NCBI GenBank assembly: GCA_016872775.1
Contig: VGZA01000015.1
Coordinates: 1-64,000, forward strand
Reading direction: 5' to 3'
Length of the DNA stretch: 64,000 nucleotides
DNA from: Planctomycetota bacterium
Lineage (GTDB): Bacteria; Planctomycetota; Planctomycetia; Pirellulales; Pirellulaceae
Shown: positions 18,328 to 27,709 of the stretch, piece by piece
How the letters are laid out: every line of letters starts with the position of its first letter
Position numbering within the stretch: the stretch's first letter is position 1
Program-made: the position numbers and the translations under genes
The notes under the pieces: generated by a model
The model's database searches: none
Told to the model about the DNA's origin: nothing
What the model saw: the letters and a program-made list of their open reading frames with translations, nothing else

Positions 18328-18591
18328 AGTCGAGGGATCATTGTCCATTGTCGGTCGCGCGGCTCGGGCTGGAGCCGCTTGCCTTCCGAGCAGCTTCTTT
18401 GGTTTTCCATCGAGCGGTATCTCGCTGATCCTGTCGATGCTGCGGAACAGTCGGACGGTCTGTGCCGAGTGATTCAGTCGCGAGATCGAACCTGGAATGT
18501 TGATTCGGTACGGAGCCTTTGTGGCCCGGAGCCGCTGCACTTGCAGGGCGCGCTCCACCAGGAAGAAATCGTGGATCATCATCAACCGCAT
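18307..18591 (-). CDS. Possible small basic protein, unknown
   Basis: A 94-codon reading frame from ATG 18591 with plausible protein composition (MIHDFFLVERALQVQRLRAT, YRINIPGSISRLNHSAQTV, FRSIDRISEIPLDGKP), predicted helical and basic. GGGGA lies directly before the start. It overlaps the end of the DUF6807 gene by 21 bases, tail to tail. I know no homologue, and the frame continues open upstream, so it may be chance. Confidence 0.35.
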   Translation of the reverse strand: MRLMMIHDFFLVERALQVQRLRATKAPYRINIPGSISRLNHSAQTVRLFRSIDRISEIPLDGKPKKLLGRQAAPARAARPTMDNDPSTSSPTDA

Positions 18592-18882
18592 TTCCCCGGC
18601 CAGGGAATGGACGGTCGGAATGGACGGCCTCGGCGATCGGCGCCGCGGAGGTTGCGCCGGGACCCCTTGCTGTCGTTTCTTACATCGCCATCGAGTCGCT
18701 ACTACCTCCAGGGGAGTAGATACCACAGCTGAGTGTAGCGGAACCGCACCCCGGAATGCAATCGTTTTCCCTGGGGCCGAAGTGCTGGAAAGGGGAGTCG
18801 ACGGGAAGGGATCGGCTGGGAAGAATTGAGCGGATTGCCTACAATTCCGCGGCTGACCGAATCCGATCTGGAGTACCCACCG
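18328..18882. other. Region between DUF6807 and DUF4254 genes
   Basis: Apart from the possible small protein on the minus strand at 18307-18591, I see no gene. The remaining ~290 bases (18592-18882) would hold the promoter of the DUF4254 gene; no clear -35/-10 pair or hairpin stands out. Confidence 0.5.
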
Positions 18883-19479
18883 ATGTTTGACGTTCCGGCC
18901 GTGCTGTCGATGCATGAACAGACCGTGGCGCGCTGGCACCAGGAGCCGCTGGATAATCCGTACGAGGATTTTCTGGGGCTGGCCTGCCAGCAGCACCAGT
19001 TCAATTTTCAGTTGTGGCACGAAGAAGACATCGCGCGCAGTCCCGATGTCGGCGATGCGCGGATCGCACAGGTCAAGCGGGCAATCGACCGGTTCAATCA
19101 ACAGCGGAACGATGCCATTGAAAAACTCGACGATTGGCTGAGCGACGCGCTTGCCGCGCGGTCGATCGTCGCCGAGCCGAACGGGCCGATCAACACCGAG
19201 ACGCCGGGCAGCGCCGTCGATCGACTTTCGATCATCGCGCTGCGGATTTACCATCTGGACGAACAGGCGGCGCGCATCGAAGCGTCGGATGAGCACCGCC
19301 GGGCCGTAGCGCGGAAAGCGGCAATCTGCCGGTTGCAGCGGGATGAGCTGGGCCGGTCGTTGAGCGAACTGTTGGCCGAGATCGGGACCGGCCGCAAGCG
19401 GCACCGCACCTACCGGCAGTTCAAGATGTACAACGATCCGGCTCTCAATCCGTATCTTTATCAGGCCTCGAACCGCTGA
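18883..19479 (+). CDS. DUF4254 family protein
   Basis: 198 residues from ATG 18883; an in-frame TTG at 18826 is less likely. Family-like features are the N-terminal HEQTVARWH, the NPYEDFLGLACQQHQFNFQL stretch, LWHEEDIAR, and the central VDRLSIIALRIYHLDEQA. The protein is helical with many conserved His, Trp and Glu residues. DUF4254 genes often lie near glycosyltransferases, but none is here. Its end overlaps the convergent SDR gene by 35 bases. Confidence 0.8.
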   Translation: MFDVPAVLSMHEQTVARWHQEPLDNPYEDFLGLACQQHQFNFQLWHEEDIARSPDVGDARIAQVKRAIDRFNQQRNDAIEKLDDWLSDALAARSIVAEPNGPINTETPGSAVDRLSIIALRIYHLDEQAARIEASDEHRRAVARKAAICRLQRDELGRSLSELLAEIGTGRKRHRTYRQFKMYNDPALNPYLYQASNR

Positions 19480-20317
19480 TGCGGAATCCGCCGTTCACCG
19501 CAAGCGTCTGGCCGGTGATAAATGAAGCGGCGGGGCAGGCCAGGAATAGCGCCGCTTCGGCGACTTCCTCGGCGGTGCCCCAGCGTTCCAGCAGCGATTC
19601 CTGGCAAGCTCGATCACGCCAGTATTCGGGAGCCGTTTCGCCCCACTTGGTTCGGATCCAGCCAGGGGCCAGGCAGTTGACCCGCACGCGCGGCGCGAGG
19701 CTTCGCGCCAGACTGCGGCTGAACGCGGCAATGGCGCCCTTTGCGGCGCAGAAGAGCTCACCGCTCTCGCCGGCCATTCCCCAGTCCACCTGATCCCAAC
19801 TCATGTTCAAAATCACGGGCAAACCCGGCGCCGGACTGCTCGCCGTCGTGTCGCGAGGCGAGCCGGCGACGGTATCGCGAAGAGGCGCGCCCGGAATCTC
19901 GCGCGCGGTCATCTGCTGACCTGCGAGCCGGGACAGGCGAATCGTCGCCTGGACATCGACGCGCCACAGGAGTTCGAGCTTCTGATCGAACGGCAGCGAT
20001 CGCGCGGGGGTGGTGAGCAGGTCGACTCCGGCGTTGTTGATCCAGATATCGCAGCCATTCCTCCAGCTCCAACACTGACGGAAGAATTCCTCGAGTTGCG
20101 CGCTGTCGCCGAGATCGGCCAGCAGCATGCGGGAGTCGCGGCCAAGTCGTTGGATTTCAGCGGCGGTTGCCTGTGCCTGATCACGATTGGCGCAGGCATG
20201 CACGACGATATCGGCACCCGCCCGCGCCAGGCGCACGGCCATGGCGCGGCCGATTCCGCTGGACGAACCTGTCACGACGGCCACGTGGCCCAGCAATGGC
20301 AACTCCGATTCCGACAT
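19445..20317 (-). CDS. SDR-family protein with catalytic Tyr replaced by Phe
   Basis: 290 residues from ATG 20317. The Rossmann motif TGSSSGIG (16-23), NNAG (94-97) and the C-terminal SFITGQTLAVNGGF are those of classical short-chain dehydrogenases. The active-site YxxxK is FCAAK (F189, K193; codon TTC at 19751-19753), so the catalytic tyrosine is missing; Ser173 and Lys193 remain. About 25 extra Pro/Ser/Thr-rich residues (about 138-163) precede the catalytic strand. It may bind NAD(P) without ordinary dehydrogenase activity. It lies 52 bases downstream of the 1335-residue protein gene on the same strand and may be cotranscribed. Confidence 0.85.
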   Translation of the reverse strand: MSESELPLLGHVAVVTGSSSGIGRAMAVRLARAGADIVVHACANRDQAQATAAEIQRLGRDSRMLLADLGDSAQLEEFFRQCWSWRNGCDIWINNAGVDLLTTPARSLPFDQKLELLWRVDVQATIRLSRLAGQQMTAREIPGAPLRDTVAGSPRDTTASSPAPGLPVILNMSWDQVDWGMAGESGELFCAAKGAIAAFSRSLARSLAPRVRVNCLAPGWIRTKWGETAPEYWRDRACQESLLERWGTAEEVAEAALFLACPAASFITGQTLAVNGGFRISGSRPDKDTD

Positions 20318-20369
20318 ACGGCATTCCCTCACGCGGGGAGCGACCCGTGACTCGCGCTGGCCCTCGTTC

Positions 20370-23300
20370 CTATTTTCGCTCGTCGATGTTGCGGCGCTGC
20401 AGCTGATCGAGTTGGTCGTTCGCGTCCTTCAAGCTGAATTTGCACTGCGGAATGCGTCCGCGCAGTTCCTCGGCATCGTCCAGGCGTCGCAGGGGGTCCC
20501 GTGCAGCCTCCACTTCATCTTCCAGTGCCACCAGCCAGGCGGGGACATCGAGTCCGACGCCGGTCGGCCTGCGGGTCAGCGATTCGGCCTCATGTTCCAA
20601 CAGTTCGAAAACTGGGCGGGGGCCGTTCGCGGTGGCTTCGCGGATCGCCGGTTCCACCAGCGCCCGGATACGGTCGATCGCCATCGGTCGCACGAATCGC
20701 TCCGCAACCTGGTCGGCGATGGTGGGCATCCGCATGGAATATTTCTTCTGCAGCAACGACAGTTTTTCGCCGTAATGGTCCGCCTCGCTATTGATCCGAT
20801 CGGTAAGAGCCCGGCGCCACATTTTGGCGGCCGCATTCTGCTCGGCGCGAACGAGCACTTCATGGGCCCAGACCACCGGTTTCAGATTCCAGGCGACGCG
20901 ATCGTATCGGGTCCGCAAACGGAGAAAATCGAGTAGCGTGTAGATCAGTTCGCCTCGGTCCGATTGGGTGGTCGTGCTGTTGTAATCGCGATATTCGCCG
21001 TAGTTTTCGAAGATCGCTTCGAGCAGCAGGGTGAGGTGTTCGACGATATAGAGCCGCGAGGTACCCTGCTGGATGGCGGCGAGGAACGGTGCGGCGAATT
21101 CATCGTCACTCTCCTCGGCCTGATCCAGCCAGTTGTCGACACCCTGGTGCAGGATGGAGCGGATATTTCCCAGGTTCAGGAATCGCTGGGTGAACCGATC
21201 ACTGCCGAAACGCTGAATAAACTCCAGCATATGCTCCCAAGCCTGTTTGTCGTGGACTTTTTCCAGGACCGACAGACGCAACGTACGGCTATGGTTGAGC
21301 CAGCAGAGCAGCAGTGATTCGGTCAGTTTTTCCAGGCAAGCAACCAGCATGGACGCCGAGGTCTCCTCGCGAGCCCGACCGGTACCGTGGCCCCACTGCG
21401 AACTGGAGGCGACCAGCGACTCCACGATCGCCTTGTAGCCCCGTTTGAAAAGTTCGTCGAATTCCGTCACGGCGCCGTGGCCGACCGGGTGGTCGGTCTC
21501 CATGCGCCGGGAGACGTCGAGCAGTTCGCAGGTCTCGCGGATCAACCCCAGTCGCGGCAGAAAGGCCAGCAGGTCCTGGATCCCTCGCTGGCGCACGCGC
21601 GTGGCGACGATCACGCGCGGATGGCCGCCGCGACCCAGTGGTACATAGAGCAACGGTTTCGAGGCCAGCGATTTGATCAGGTTAGGCCAATACTCGCGAA
21701 CGCGGCCGCGGTCCCCTTTGAGGATGGCGGCCAGGACGGCGGTGATCTGCCGCTGATCTTGATCGTCCGCGCGCGATTCCTTCGGCGCTGCGTCCAGGGC
21801 CGCCGCCAGGATCCGCTCGGCGTCGGTAACTTCGACGGTGATCGATACGATCTGGTCGAGCAGCGATTCCTTGGTGGCACGGCGGTTATCGAATTCCAGC
21901 ATCGAGTCCATATCGGTGCGGGGCAACGGGATCTTATATCTTTGAATCGTGTCGAGCAGTTCGACAAGGCGTTCCCGGTTCACTTCCGCCTGCGCGCGCC
22001 AGCGTTCCATCGCATCCTGGCGTTCCTTGTCGGCTCGGGCGTCGCCGGTGGGGCTATCGGACCAGTATTGACAGGTCACGACCGATTTCCAGAGCCGTGC
22101 CAGGCATCCGATGAATGCGGCGCGATCGACCACCCGATCGGCTTCCATCGCCAGTTCGTCGTGCGAGCCGAGGTTACTTTCGAAAACGGCTCCCTCCATG
22201 CCGTCATCGGTCGTATCCCGGTAGACCATTTCCTCGTAGGCCGCGTTGAAGAGCTCGTCGCTGGCCGGCGCGTCCTCGTCGAGCGGATCCTGGCTTTCGT
22301 CGGCGTCGTCCTCTGCCGGGCGGTGGGAGTTCGAGCCCTCCCTGTTCTTCCGCCCCGCCTCACCCGACTCGTTCAATTGGAACTGCGGCACTTCCCAGTA
22401 CGATTCGGCATTCGCTTCGAAGAAGTCGAGCATTCTCCGCAGCATCGACGTCGGGTTCAGCCGCATTCGCTCGATTTCCACGGGAGGCAGATTGACCAGT
22501 CGCAGCAGCCAGTGCTCGGCCAATACGTGAAACGAGCTCTCGCCGACATGCAACGGGATTTTCTCGGCCTGGCTGAGCCAATGGACGAGCAGGGCGAGCG
22601 AGGCGACAAAGTCGTTTTTTTCCAGCAGTGCGTCGATGACGAGCGCGTAGGCGCGCGACGAATCGAACATTTCGGCGTACGGCGCCCAGAAACCGACATC
22701 GCCGGCGGCGGCGCCGCCCTTGTGCCAGAGGTTGAGCGCTTCCGCGACTTTTTCCGCCGCGCGGTAGGCGTCCAGGGAATCGATCGCTTCCACACAGATC
22801 ACTTCGTGCGCGGCGAAGCGGTGCCACCATTCCGCCGTGGAGCGAAATGCTCTCGCTACTTCGCGGCAGCGGTCTTTCTGGTCGCGCGCGGCGAATTCAC
22901 TCCAGACGCGGGCGTAGCCGTTACAGGTCTGTTCGATCACCCGTACCAGTTCGTCCGCGCGATGATCGTGGACGCTGTTTTCAAGAGCGGGAAAGAGGCT
23001 GAAATTCGCGTCGAAGCCCAGGATGTTCCGGGGATCAATCACCGCGCCGCATTCGATCCCGCGCTGCAGGAAGTCGATGATGCGGGGCAACAGGCTGTTC
23101 GCATGCTGCGGGTCGCCGCGGCGGATCGCCAGGTCGAGTTCGGTGAGCCAGCAGTCGATCTGGCAGAGCATCCGCGCCGAGGCGGTCGGCACGACGTTGA
23201 CCTGCCGCGTGGCGGCGGCGGCAAATCCCATTCGGGCGAAGATCCGGGCCAGATGCACATGTTCCAGCTGCGAAGCGCGGCGGCATGCCAGCTCCGCATT

Positions 23301-24377
23301 CAAATGTTGCCGCGCGGCGCCAAACGGCTGCTTGCGTTCCTTGCTTTCGCGGCGCAAACGGTCGGCATGCTTGCCCGGCATCCCCGCCAACAATCGCTCG
23401 TAAAACTCATCGCGGTAGACCGCGATCCGCGGAAGGAGCGTCGAAAGTGTGACGGAGGAACTGTGGCTGTCCGGTCCCGCGCCGCTCACGCCGGCGGCCA
23501 TCAAAATGGTCCCCGCCAGGACCGCCGCCGCTTCGAATTCCAGTTCTTCGCGAGAAAGTTCCGTCATCAATTCGACGCGCCTCATCAACGCTTCCAACGC
23601 GACTTCCTGTGCCACGTAGCGACGATAGAATCCCTTGTTGTCGATCACGTGCGGATCCCACTGACCAAAATGATAATTCGGCCGCTTGTTCGCCGGATGA
23701 TCGAAATCGTAGGCGCGCGGATCGACTGCCAGTTCGTCCAGCCGCGCCGGATCAAAGCAGGCCTCGCGCAGGATGTCGGGGTCGGTTGCTTCCAGGATTT
23801 CCAGGGCCCGTTGAATCACCGGTCGAGCCGGGCCGAAGACGACTCCGGCGCCGCGGATAAATAAGGGAACCGGCCGCACCGATTCGTGCGGGTAAGGTTC
23901 GACCTTCTGATTCTCGAGGGTGGCCACCGGCCGATGCCCGATGAAGTCGTTCAGCCGCTCGATCACCGCAGGCACAATCCGGGCCGGTTCGGTCCAGGGG
24001 CCGCCTTCGCGCAGAATTTGCTCGCAGACTCGTCCGACAAAAAAGGGATTGAATAGCCGCTCCGCCGTCTGGTGGAACAAAAGATCCCGGTGAAAGTCCA
24101 AATAGCCTGGGAGCACGTGCCGTTCCAACAACTCGATCACCGCACCCGCCTGACCGTCGTCCGCTTCATGCGATTTCCGGGTGGGGATCTTTTCCCGCAA
24201 GGCGGCGAGCACAACCCCGTACAGGGGCTCCCCCCCGGAGTAGTGGGAGCACGATTCCCAGCATGTATTGAGCGCCGCATGGAACTGCGGGTCGCTGGCT
24301 CCGGAAGAAAAATTCAGGTAGCCGAGCACTTGTTCGAGGGCTTGCGCGCCCTTTCGGTCAAGTCCTCGTGCCGCCAT
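20370..24377 (-). CDS. Giant protein of unknown function (1335 residues)
   Basis: I do not recognise any domain in this 1335-residue protein. It is soluble (no signal peptide, no membrane segment) and mostly helical, with an acidic, poorly structured linker at about residues 670-710 (DDADESQDPLDEDAPASDE) dividing it into two parts. The N-terminal half is rich in conserved-looking Trp, His and Cys (LNTCWESCSHYSGGE, GQWDPHVIDNKGFYRRYVAQ). The C-terminal half has long amphipathic helices. ATG 24377 is the first start; the next gene upstream is divergent after 356 bases. The SDR gene follows on the same strand. Confidence 0.8.
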   Translation of the reverse strand: MAARGLDRKGAQALEQVLGYLNFSSGASDPQFHAALNTCWESCSHYSGGEPLYGVVLAALREKIPTRKSHEADDGQAGAVIELLERHVLPGYLDFHRDLLFHQTAERLFNPFFVGRVCEQILREGGPWTEPARIVPAVIERLNDFIGHRPVATLENQKVEPYPHESVRPVPLFIRGAGVVFGPARPVIQRALEILEATDPDILREACFDPARLDELAVDPRAYDFDHPANKRPNYHFGQWDPHVIDNKGFYRRYVAQEVALEALMRRVELMTELSREELEFEAAAVLAGTILMAAGVSGAGPDSHSSSVTLSTLLPRIAVYRDEFYERLLAGMPGKHADRLRRESKERKQPFGAARQHLNAELACRRASQLEHVHLARIFARMGFAAAATRQVNVVPTASARMLCQIDCWLTELDLAIRRGDPQHANSLLPRIIDFLQRGIECGAVIDPRNILGFDANFSLFPALENSVHDHRADELVRVIEQTCNGYARVWSEFAARDQKDRCREVARAFRSTAEWWHRFAAHEVICVEAIDSLDAYRAAEKVAEALNLWHKGGAAAGDVGFWAPYAEMFDSSRAYALVIDALLEKNDFVASLALLVHWLSQAEKIPLHVGESSFHVLAEHWLLRLVNLPPVEIERMRLNPTSMLRRMLDFFEANAESYWEVPQFQLNESGEAGRKNREGSNSHRPAEDDADESQDPLDEDAPASDELFNAAYEEMVYRDTTDDGMEGAVFESNLGSHDELAMEADRVVDRAAFIGCLARLWKSVVTCQYWSDSPTGDARADKERQDAMERWRAQAEVNRERLVELLDTIQRYKIPLPRTDMDSMLEFDNRRATKESLLDQIVSITVEVTDAERILAAALDAAPKESRADDQDQRQITAVLAAILKGDRGRVREYWPNLIKSLASKPLLYVPLGRGGHPRVIVATRVRQRGIQDLLAFLPRLGLIRETCELLDVSRRMETDHPVGHGAVTEFDELFKRGYKAIVESLVASSSQWGHGTGRAREETSASMLVACLEKLTESLLLCWLNHSRTLRLSVLEKVHDKQAWEHMLEFIQRFGSDRFTQRFLNLGNIRSILHQGVDNWLDQAEESDDEFAAPFLAAIQQGTSRLYIVEHLTLLLEAIFENYGEYRDYNSTTTQSDRGELIYTLLDFLRLRTRYDRVAWNLKPVVWAHEVLVRAEQNAAAKMWRRALTDRINSEADHYGEKLSLLQKKYSMRMPTIADQVAERFVRPMAIDRIRALVEPAIREATANGPRPVFELLEHEAESLTRRPTGVGLDVPAWLVALEDEVEAARDPLRRLDDAEELRGRIPQCKFSLKDANDQLDQLQRRNIDERK

Positions 24378-24733
24378 GAATCCCCTCCCTCGTGAAAACA
24401 GAGGCCCCGTCCCCAGTCCGCACCAATTCTCTCGGCAGCCTCGTCACCACAGCCAGGTTGGCCGCCGTTGGCCCAGACTGCGGGTCGACGGCCCATCCCG
24501 CATGGGGTGCCGCGGTACCTAGGAAGGATTTTCGCGCTCCCCCGGGGTCTAATTTAGGGGGCGCTGTGCCGCGAGGGAAGGGCCGAACGCGGAATGCCGA
24601 GTTAGAACGTGAAAATCCGGACGATCTGAATTATCATGCAGGAGACCGACTTCCCGGGTCCGCCACCGCGCGGTGCCCAGTCCCGTTTTCCATACCGGTC
24701 GTCCGACCTGGATACAACCTTGAGGTCTTCCGC
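24378..24733. other. Divergent intergenic region
   Basis: This region separates the giant-protein gene (minus) from the PQQ-propeller gene (plus) and must hold both promoters. An imperfect inverted repeat, GCGCTCCCCC at 24534-24543 against GGGGGCGC at 24557-24564, is the only structure I see. The plus frame is open throughout but its translation there lacks any protein-like character. Confidence 0.5.
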
Positions 24734-26179
24734 ATGTTGCATTGCCGAAACTGCTGTTACGGACTCGTTGTCGTCATACTTGGCACGGTCGGAGTCGCCG
24801 AGGCTCAGAGTTCCGGAATCCTGTCACCCAATTTAGCGCGGCGCTATGGCCTCGACCGCGTCTGGGCGACTCAGGTCGAAGTGGGCCGGGATCGTGGTGG
24901 TGTCGTGCACATAACGCCCCACGTGAGCTCTATTCGCAAGCGGACCATCTTCGACGTCGTGCACGCTGCGGGGACCCTGTCGATATCGGAACAGCAGCTT
25001 AGCCCGCAGGGGTTGCCGTTCGGCATCGACGGAGCTCGGAAGTATGCCGAGGATCGCGTTAAGGAACTTGCGGCCAAACAGCCTGCCAACGCCGACCCGC
25101 CCCGGATCGAATCGCGCGACGTGCCGGAGATCACGCTCTATGCCGCGACATCGTTGGGTGCCGTGCACGCGATCGACGCGGAAACCGGCAAGACCAAGTG
25201 GGTGGCGGCGCTGGGCAATCTGAACTACCCGATGTCGGAAGTCTCGGCCAACGACAACTATGTGGCTTACATGAACGGGTCAAGTGTGTTTGTGCTCGAT
25301 TCGCTCGACGGCAAACTCGTCTGGACCCATCGGTCGGCGGGGGTTGCCGCGGCCGGCCCGGCCGTCACCGATACGCATCTGTTTCTGCCCACCGTCGTCG
25401 GCAGCATGGAGGTTCGTTTGCTCTCCAGTACCCGCGAGACCGCTTGGCACTATCGAACGGCGGGGAAGACGCGCGTACCGCCGGTCGGTTCGTCCGACAG
25501 CGTCGCCTGGACAACGGACAACGGACAACTGATTGTCGCGGCCGCGGATCCTCGCGCCATTCGCTTTCGACTGGAAGCGAAACAACCGTTTTATGCGTCG
25601 CCGGCATTCGCCGGCGCCAGCCGTGTCGTGGCGGCGACGGTCGACGGTTTCGTGCATTGCATGGACCGGGTCAGCGGAGCGGCCGTCTGGAAAACGGCGG
25701 TGGGCGACCGCTGTTTCGTGGCGCCGTATTGTGTCCAGGATTCGGTCTTGATCCTGACCGAAGGACATGATCTCGTCTGCTTGAACCTGCAGAATGGCTT
25801 GGAGCAGTGGCGAGCGATCGGCATCCGACTGGTGCTCTCCAGCAGCATGGAAAAACTTTATTGCGCCGGCGACATCGGGCGGATAGTGATCCTCGATAAT
25901 AAAAACGGAACGCGGCTTGCCACGGTCGAAACAGAAGAATTCGATCTCCATGTGGTCAACGCGCAGTCCGATCGTATCTATCTCGGGAATCGCGGTGGAA
26001 CGCTGCAATGCTTGCGGGAAATCGGCAATCGCTGGCCGATCGTGCACGTCAATCGCGAATCCGCGTCGGACGAAAAGCCGGCGACAACGCCTCGAACCAA
26101 AGCCGGCCAGGACACAGGCGACGACCCGTTCGCGACTCCGAAAGCCAAGCAGGAGGGTGATCCATTCGCCAACCCGTAG
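24734..26179 (+). CDS. Exported PQQ-type beta-propeller protein (BamB-like)
   Basis: 481 residues from ATG 24734, which begins a signal peptide (MLHCRNCCYGLVVVILGTVG, cut near AEAQ). Repeated propeller blades follow the PQQ pattern: LYAATSLGAVHAIDAETGKT and KWVAAL, VFVLDSLDGKLVWTH, VHCMDRVSGAAVWKT, LVCLNLQNGLEQW. Such proteins usually serve as envelope scaffolds (BamB) rather than enzymes; the quinone-dehydrogenase residues are not evident. The tail is Lys/Asp/Pro-rich with a doubled DPFA motif. Its TAG stop (26177-26179) lies inside a copy of the REP-like repeat. Confidence 0.85.
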   Translation: MLHCRNCCYGLVVVILGTVGVAEAQSSGILSPNLARRYGLDRVWATQVEVGRDRGGVVHITPHVSSIRKRTIFDVVHAAGTLSISEQQLSPQGLPFGIDGARKYAEDRVKELAAKQPANADPPRIESRDVPEITLYAATSLGAVHAIDAETGKTKWVAALGNLNYPMSEVSANDNYVAYMNGSSVFVLDSLDGKLVWTHRSAGVAAAGPAVTDTHLFLPTVVGSMEVRLLSSTRETAWHYRTAGKTRVPPVGSSDSVAWTTDNGQLIVAAADPRAIRFRLEAKQPFYASPAFAGASRVVAATVDGFVHCMDRVSGAAVWKTAVGDRCFVAPYCVQDSVLILTEGHDLVCLNLQNGLEQWRAIGIRLVLSSSMEKLYCAGDIGRIVILDNKNGTRLATVETEEFDLHVVNAQSDRIYLGNRGGTLQCLREIGNRWPIVHVNRESASDEKPATTPRTKAGQDTGDDPFATPKAKQEGDPFANP

Positions 26180-26198
26180 CTCGAAACTTGTTTCGAGT
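26175..26198. repeat. REP-like palindromic unit, locus 2 (single copy)
   Basis: CGTAGCTCGAAACTTG plus TTTCGAGT matches the left unit of locus 1 exactly. It is alone here; no inverted partner follows. Its TAG (26177-26179) is the stop codon of the PQQ-propeller gene. Confidence 0.85.
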
Positions 26199-26383
26199 GC
26201 TCAGGCGACTCCCCCCGTCACGCTTCCGGGTTCATCGCGAGGGTCGCGATGCCTCGGAAAAGCGAAGAGAGGAGGGAGAAACGAGCATACGTTCTCACTT
26301 CTCTTTATTGACCGGTGTGCGCATTCAGGCAAGAATCGACGACATTCATCGGTGTGGGAGCGGTTCAAACTGAGGGATGCTCT

Positions 26384-27709
26384 ATGCGGTGTCGTTATGC
26401 CTGTGGGTCGGCCGAACACGAACTTGGTCGGCGCGCGTTTCTGCGGCAATCGGGTCGTGGCGTGGCCGGAATGGGGCTTGCCGGACTGGTTTCGGGGCTG
26501 GGAGGAATGGTCACCGGAACGCCGGCGGTGGCGGACGCGATGCGGCGCGGCGGCAAGCAGATTCTGAATATTTTTCTGCATGGCGGCGTGAGTCAGCTGG
26601 AAACCTGGGACCCGAAGCCGAACACGGACACCGGCGGGCCGTTCCGTACGATCGCCACAACCGTGCCGGGACTGCATCTCTGCGAACTGCTGCCCTGCAC
26701 TGCGCGGCAGATGCATCGACTGGCCGTGGTGCGGAGTCTCGACACCAAGAATGGAGACCATGCGCGCGGGGTGGTGGAAATGACGACCGGCCGAAAGCAG
26801 ATGCCGGGCGCGGATTTTCCGCACTTGGGGGCCGTGTCGGCCAAGGCGTTGCTTCCCGACTCGTTCTCCTTGCCGGCCCACATCCTGATTCGGAGTTCGC
26901 CGGGCAAGCGGAACGTCGAATCGGAGTTTCACAAAGCGGCCTACCTTGGTCCCCGCTTCGCCAGCATGGCGATCTACGATTGCAAGCCGCCGCAGCTGGC
27001 GACGGGGCCGACCTCAAGCGCCGACGGAAATCTTGACCAGTTACGCAACGATCTGCGCCGAAGTCTCAATCAGCGTTTCGCCGGGCGTCGCCGCACGGCC
27101 GACACCGAGGCGTACAACTTTACTTTTGATCAGGCTCGCGATCTTCTGGCCCAAAGCGACGTGTTTCGGATCGAGCGAGAGTCGATGGCCGACCAGGAGC
27201 GATATGGCGGCAGCGAGTTCGGGCGGCACTGCCTGCTGGCACGCAGACTTCTGGAACATGGTGTGCCTTACGTGCAGGTGAACCACGCCGACTACGACAC
27301 GCATCATGAGAATTTTGATTTCCATATCGAGCAGCTCGGGGAATTCGACCAGCCATTCGCCCGATTAGTCGAGGATCTTGCCGAACGGGGGCTGCTGGAG
27401 ACTACTGTTGTGTGCGTGATGAGCGAGTTTGGAAGGACTCCCAAGATCAACAAGACTTACGGGCGTGACCATTGGGGTACCGCCTGGAGCGTTGTCATGG
27501 GTGGGGCGGGGGTTCAGCCGGCGGCGGTCATCGGTCGAACCAATGCCAACGGTACGCAGGTTACGGATCGCGAGGTCGATCACGGTCACATTTTCCACAC
27601 GATTTTGCGAGCGGTTGGCGTCGATTCGGGTGGCGAATTTCAGGTTGGCGGGCGGAGTTTTCCGATCGCCGACCCGGCGCGCAAGCCGATCGAGGAGTTG
27701 CTGGCATGA
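26384..27709 (+). CDS. DUF1501 protein with twin-arginine signal
   Basis: 441 residues. ATG 26384 is chosen because GAGGGA precedes it by 7 bases and it places the Tat motif RRAFLRQS close to the N-terminus, followed by a weakly hydrophobic Gly/Ala-rich segment. The body shows DUF1501 hallmarks (ILNIFLHGGVSQLETWDPKP, MTTGRK, NHADYDTHHENFD, VVCVMSEFGRTPKIN, GRDHWG), which relate it to the alkaline phosphatase/sulfatase superfamily. Export in folded form is expected. DUF1501 genes normally pair with DUF1549/DUF1553 cytochrome-like genes in planctomycetes; here the partner is instead a WD40 gene whose ATG overlaps the stop by four bases. Confidence 0.92.
   Translation: MRCRYACGSAEHELGRRAFLRQSGRGVAGMGLAGLVSGLGGMVTGTPAVADAMRRGGKQILNIFLHGGVSQLETWDPKPNTDTGGPFRTIATTVPGLHLCELLPCTARQMHRLAVVRSLDTKNGDHARGVVEMTTGRKQMPGADFPHLGAVSAKALLPDSFSLPAHILIRSSPGKRNVESEFHKAAYLGPRFASMAIYDCKPPQLATGPTSSADGNLDQLRNDLRRSLNQRFAGRRRTADTEAYNFTFDQARDLLAQSDVFRIERESMADQERYGGSEFGRHCLLARRLLEHGVPYVQVNHADYDTHHENFDFHIEQLGEFDQPFARLVEDLAERGLLETTVVCVMSEFGRTPKINKTYGRDHWGTAWSVVMGGAGVQPAAVIGRTNANGTQVTDREVDHGHIFHTILRAVGVDSGGEFQVGGRSFPIADPARKPIEELLA

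Noticed and set aside
18592-19404. Upstream part of the minus-strand frame opposite the DUF4254 gene
   Set aside because: The DUF4254 protein on the plus strand is clearly real and this part has no protein character.
21387-23864. 825-codon plus-strand reading frame inside the giant-protein gene
   Set aside because: It is the antisense of a long GC-rich gene; its composition (Gln/Arg/Asp-rich, no motifs) is that of a shadow frame.
24392-24733. N-terminal extension of the PQQ-propeller protein
   Set aside because: The extra 114 codons look non-coding and would bury the signal peptide that starts at ATG 24734.
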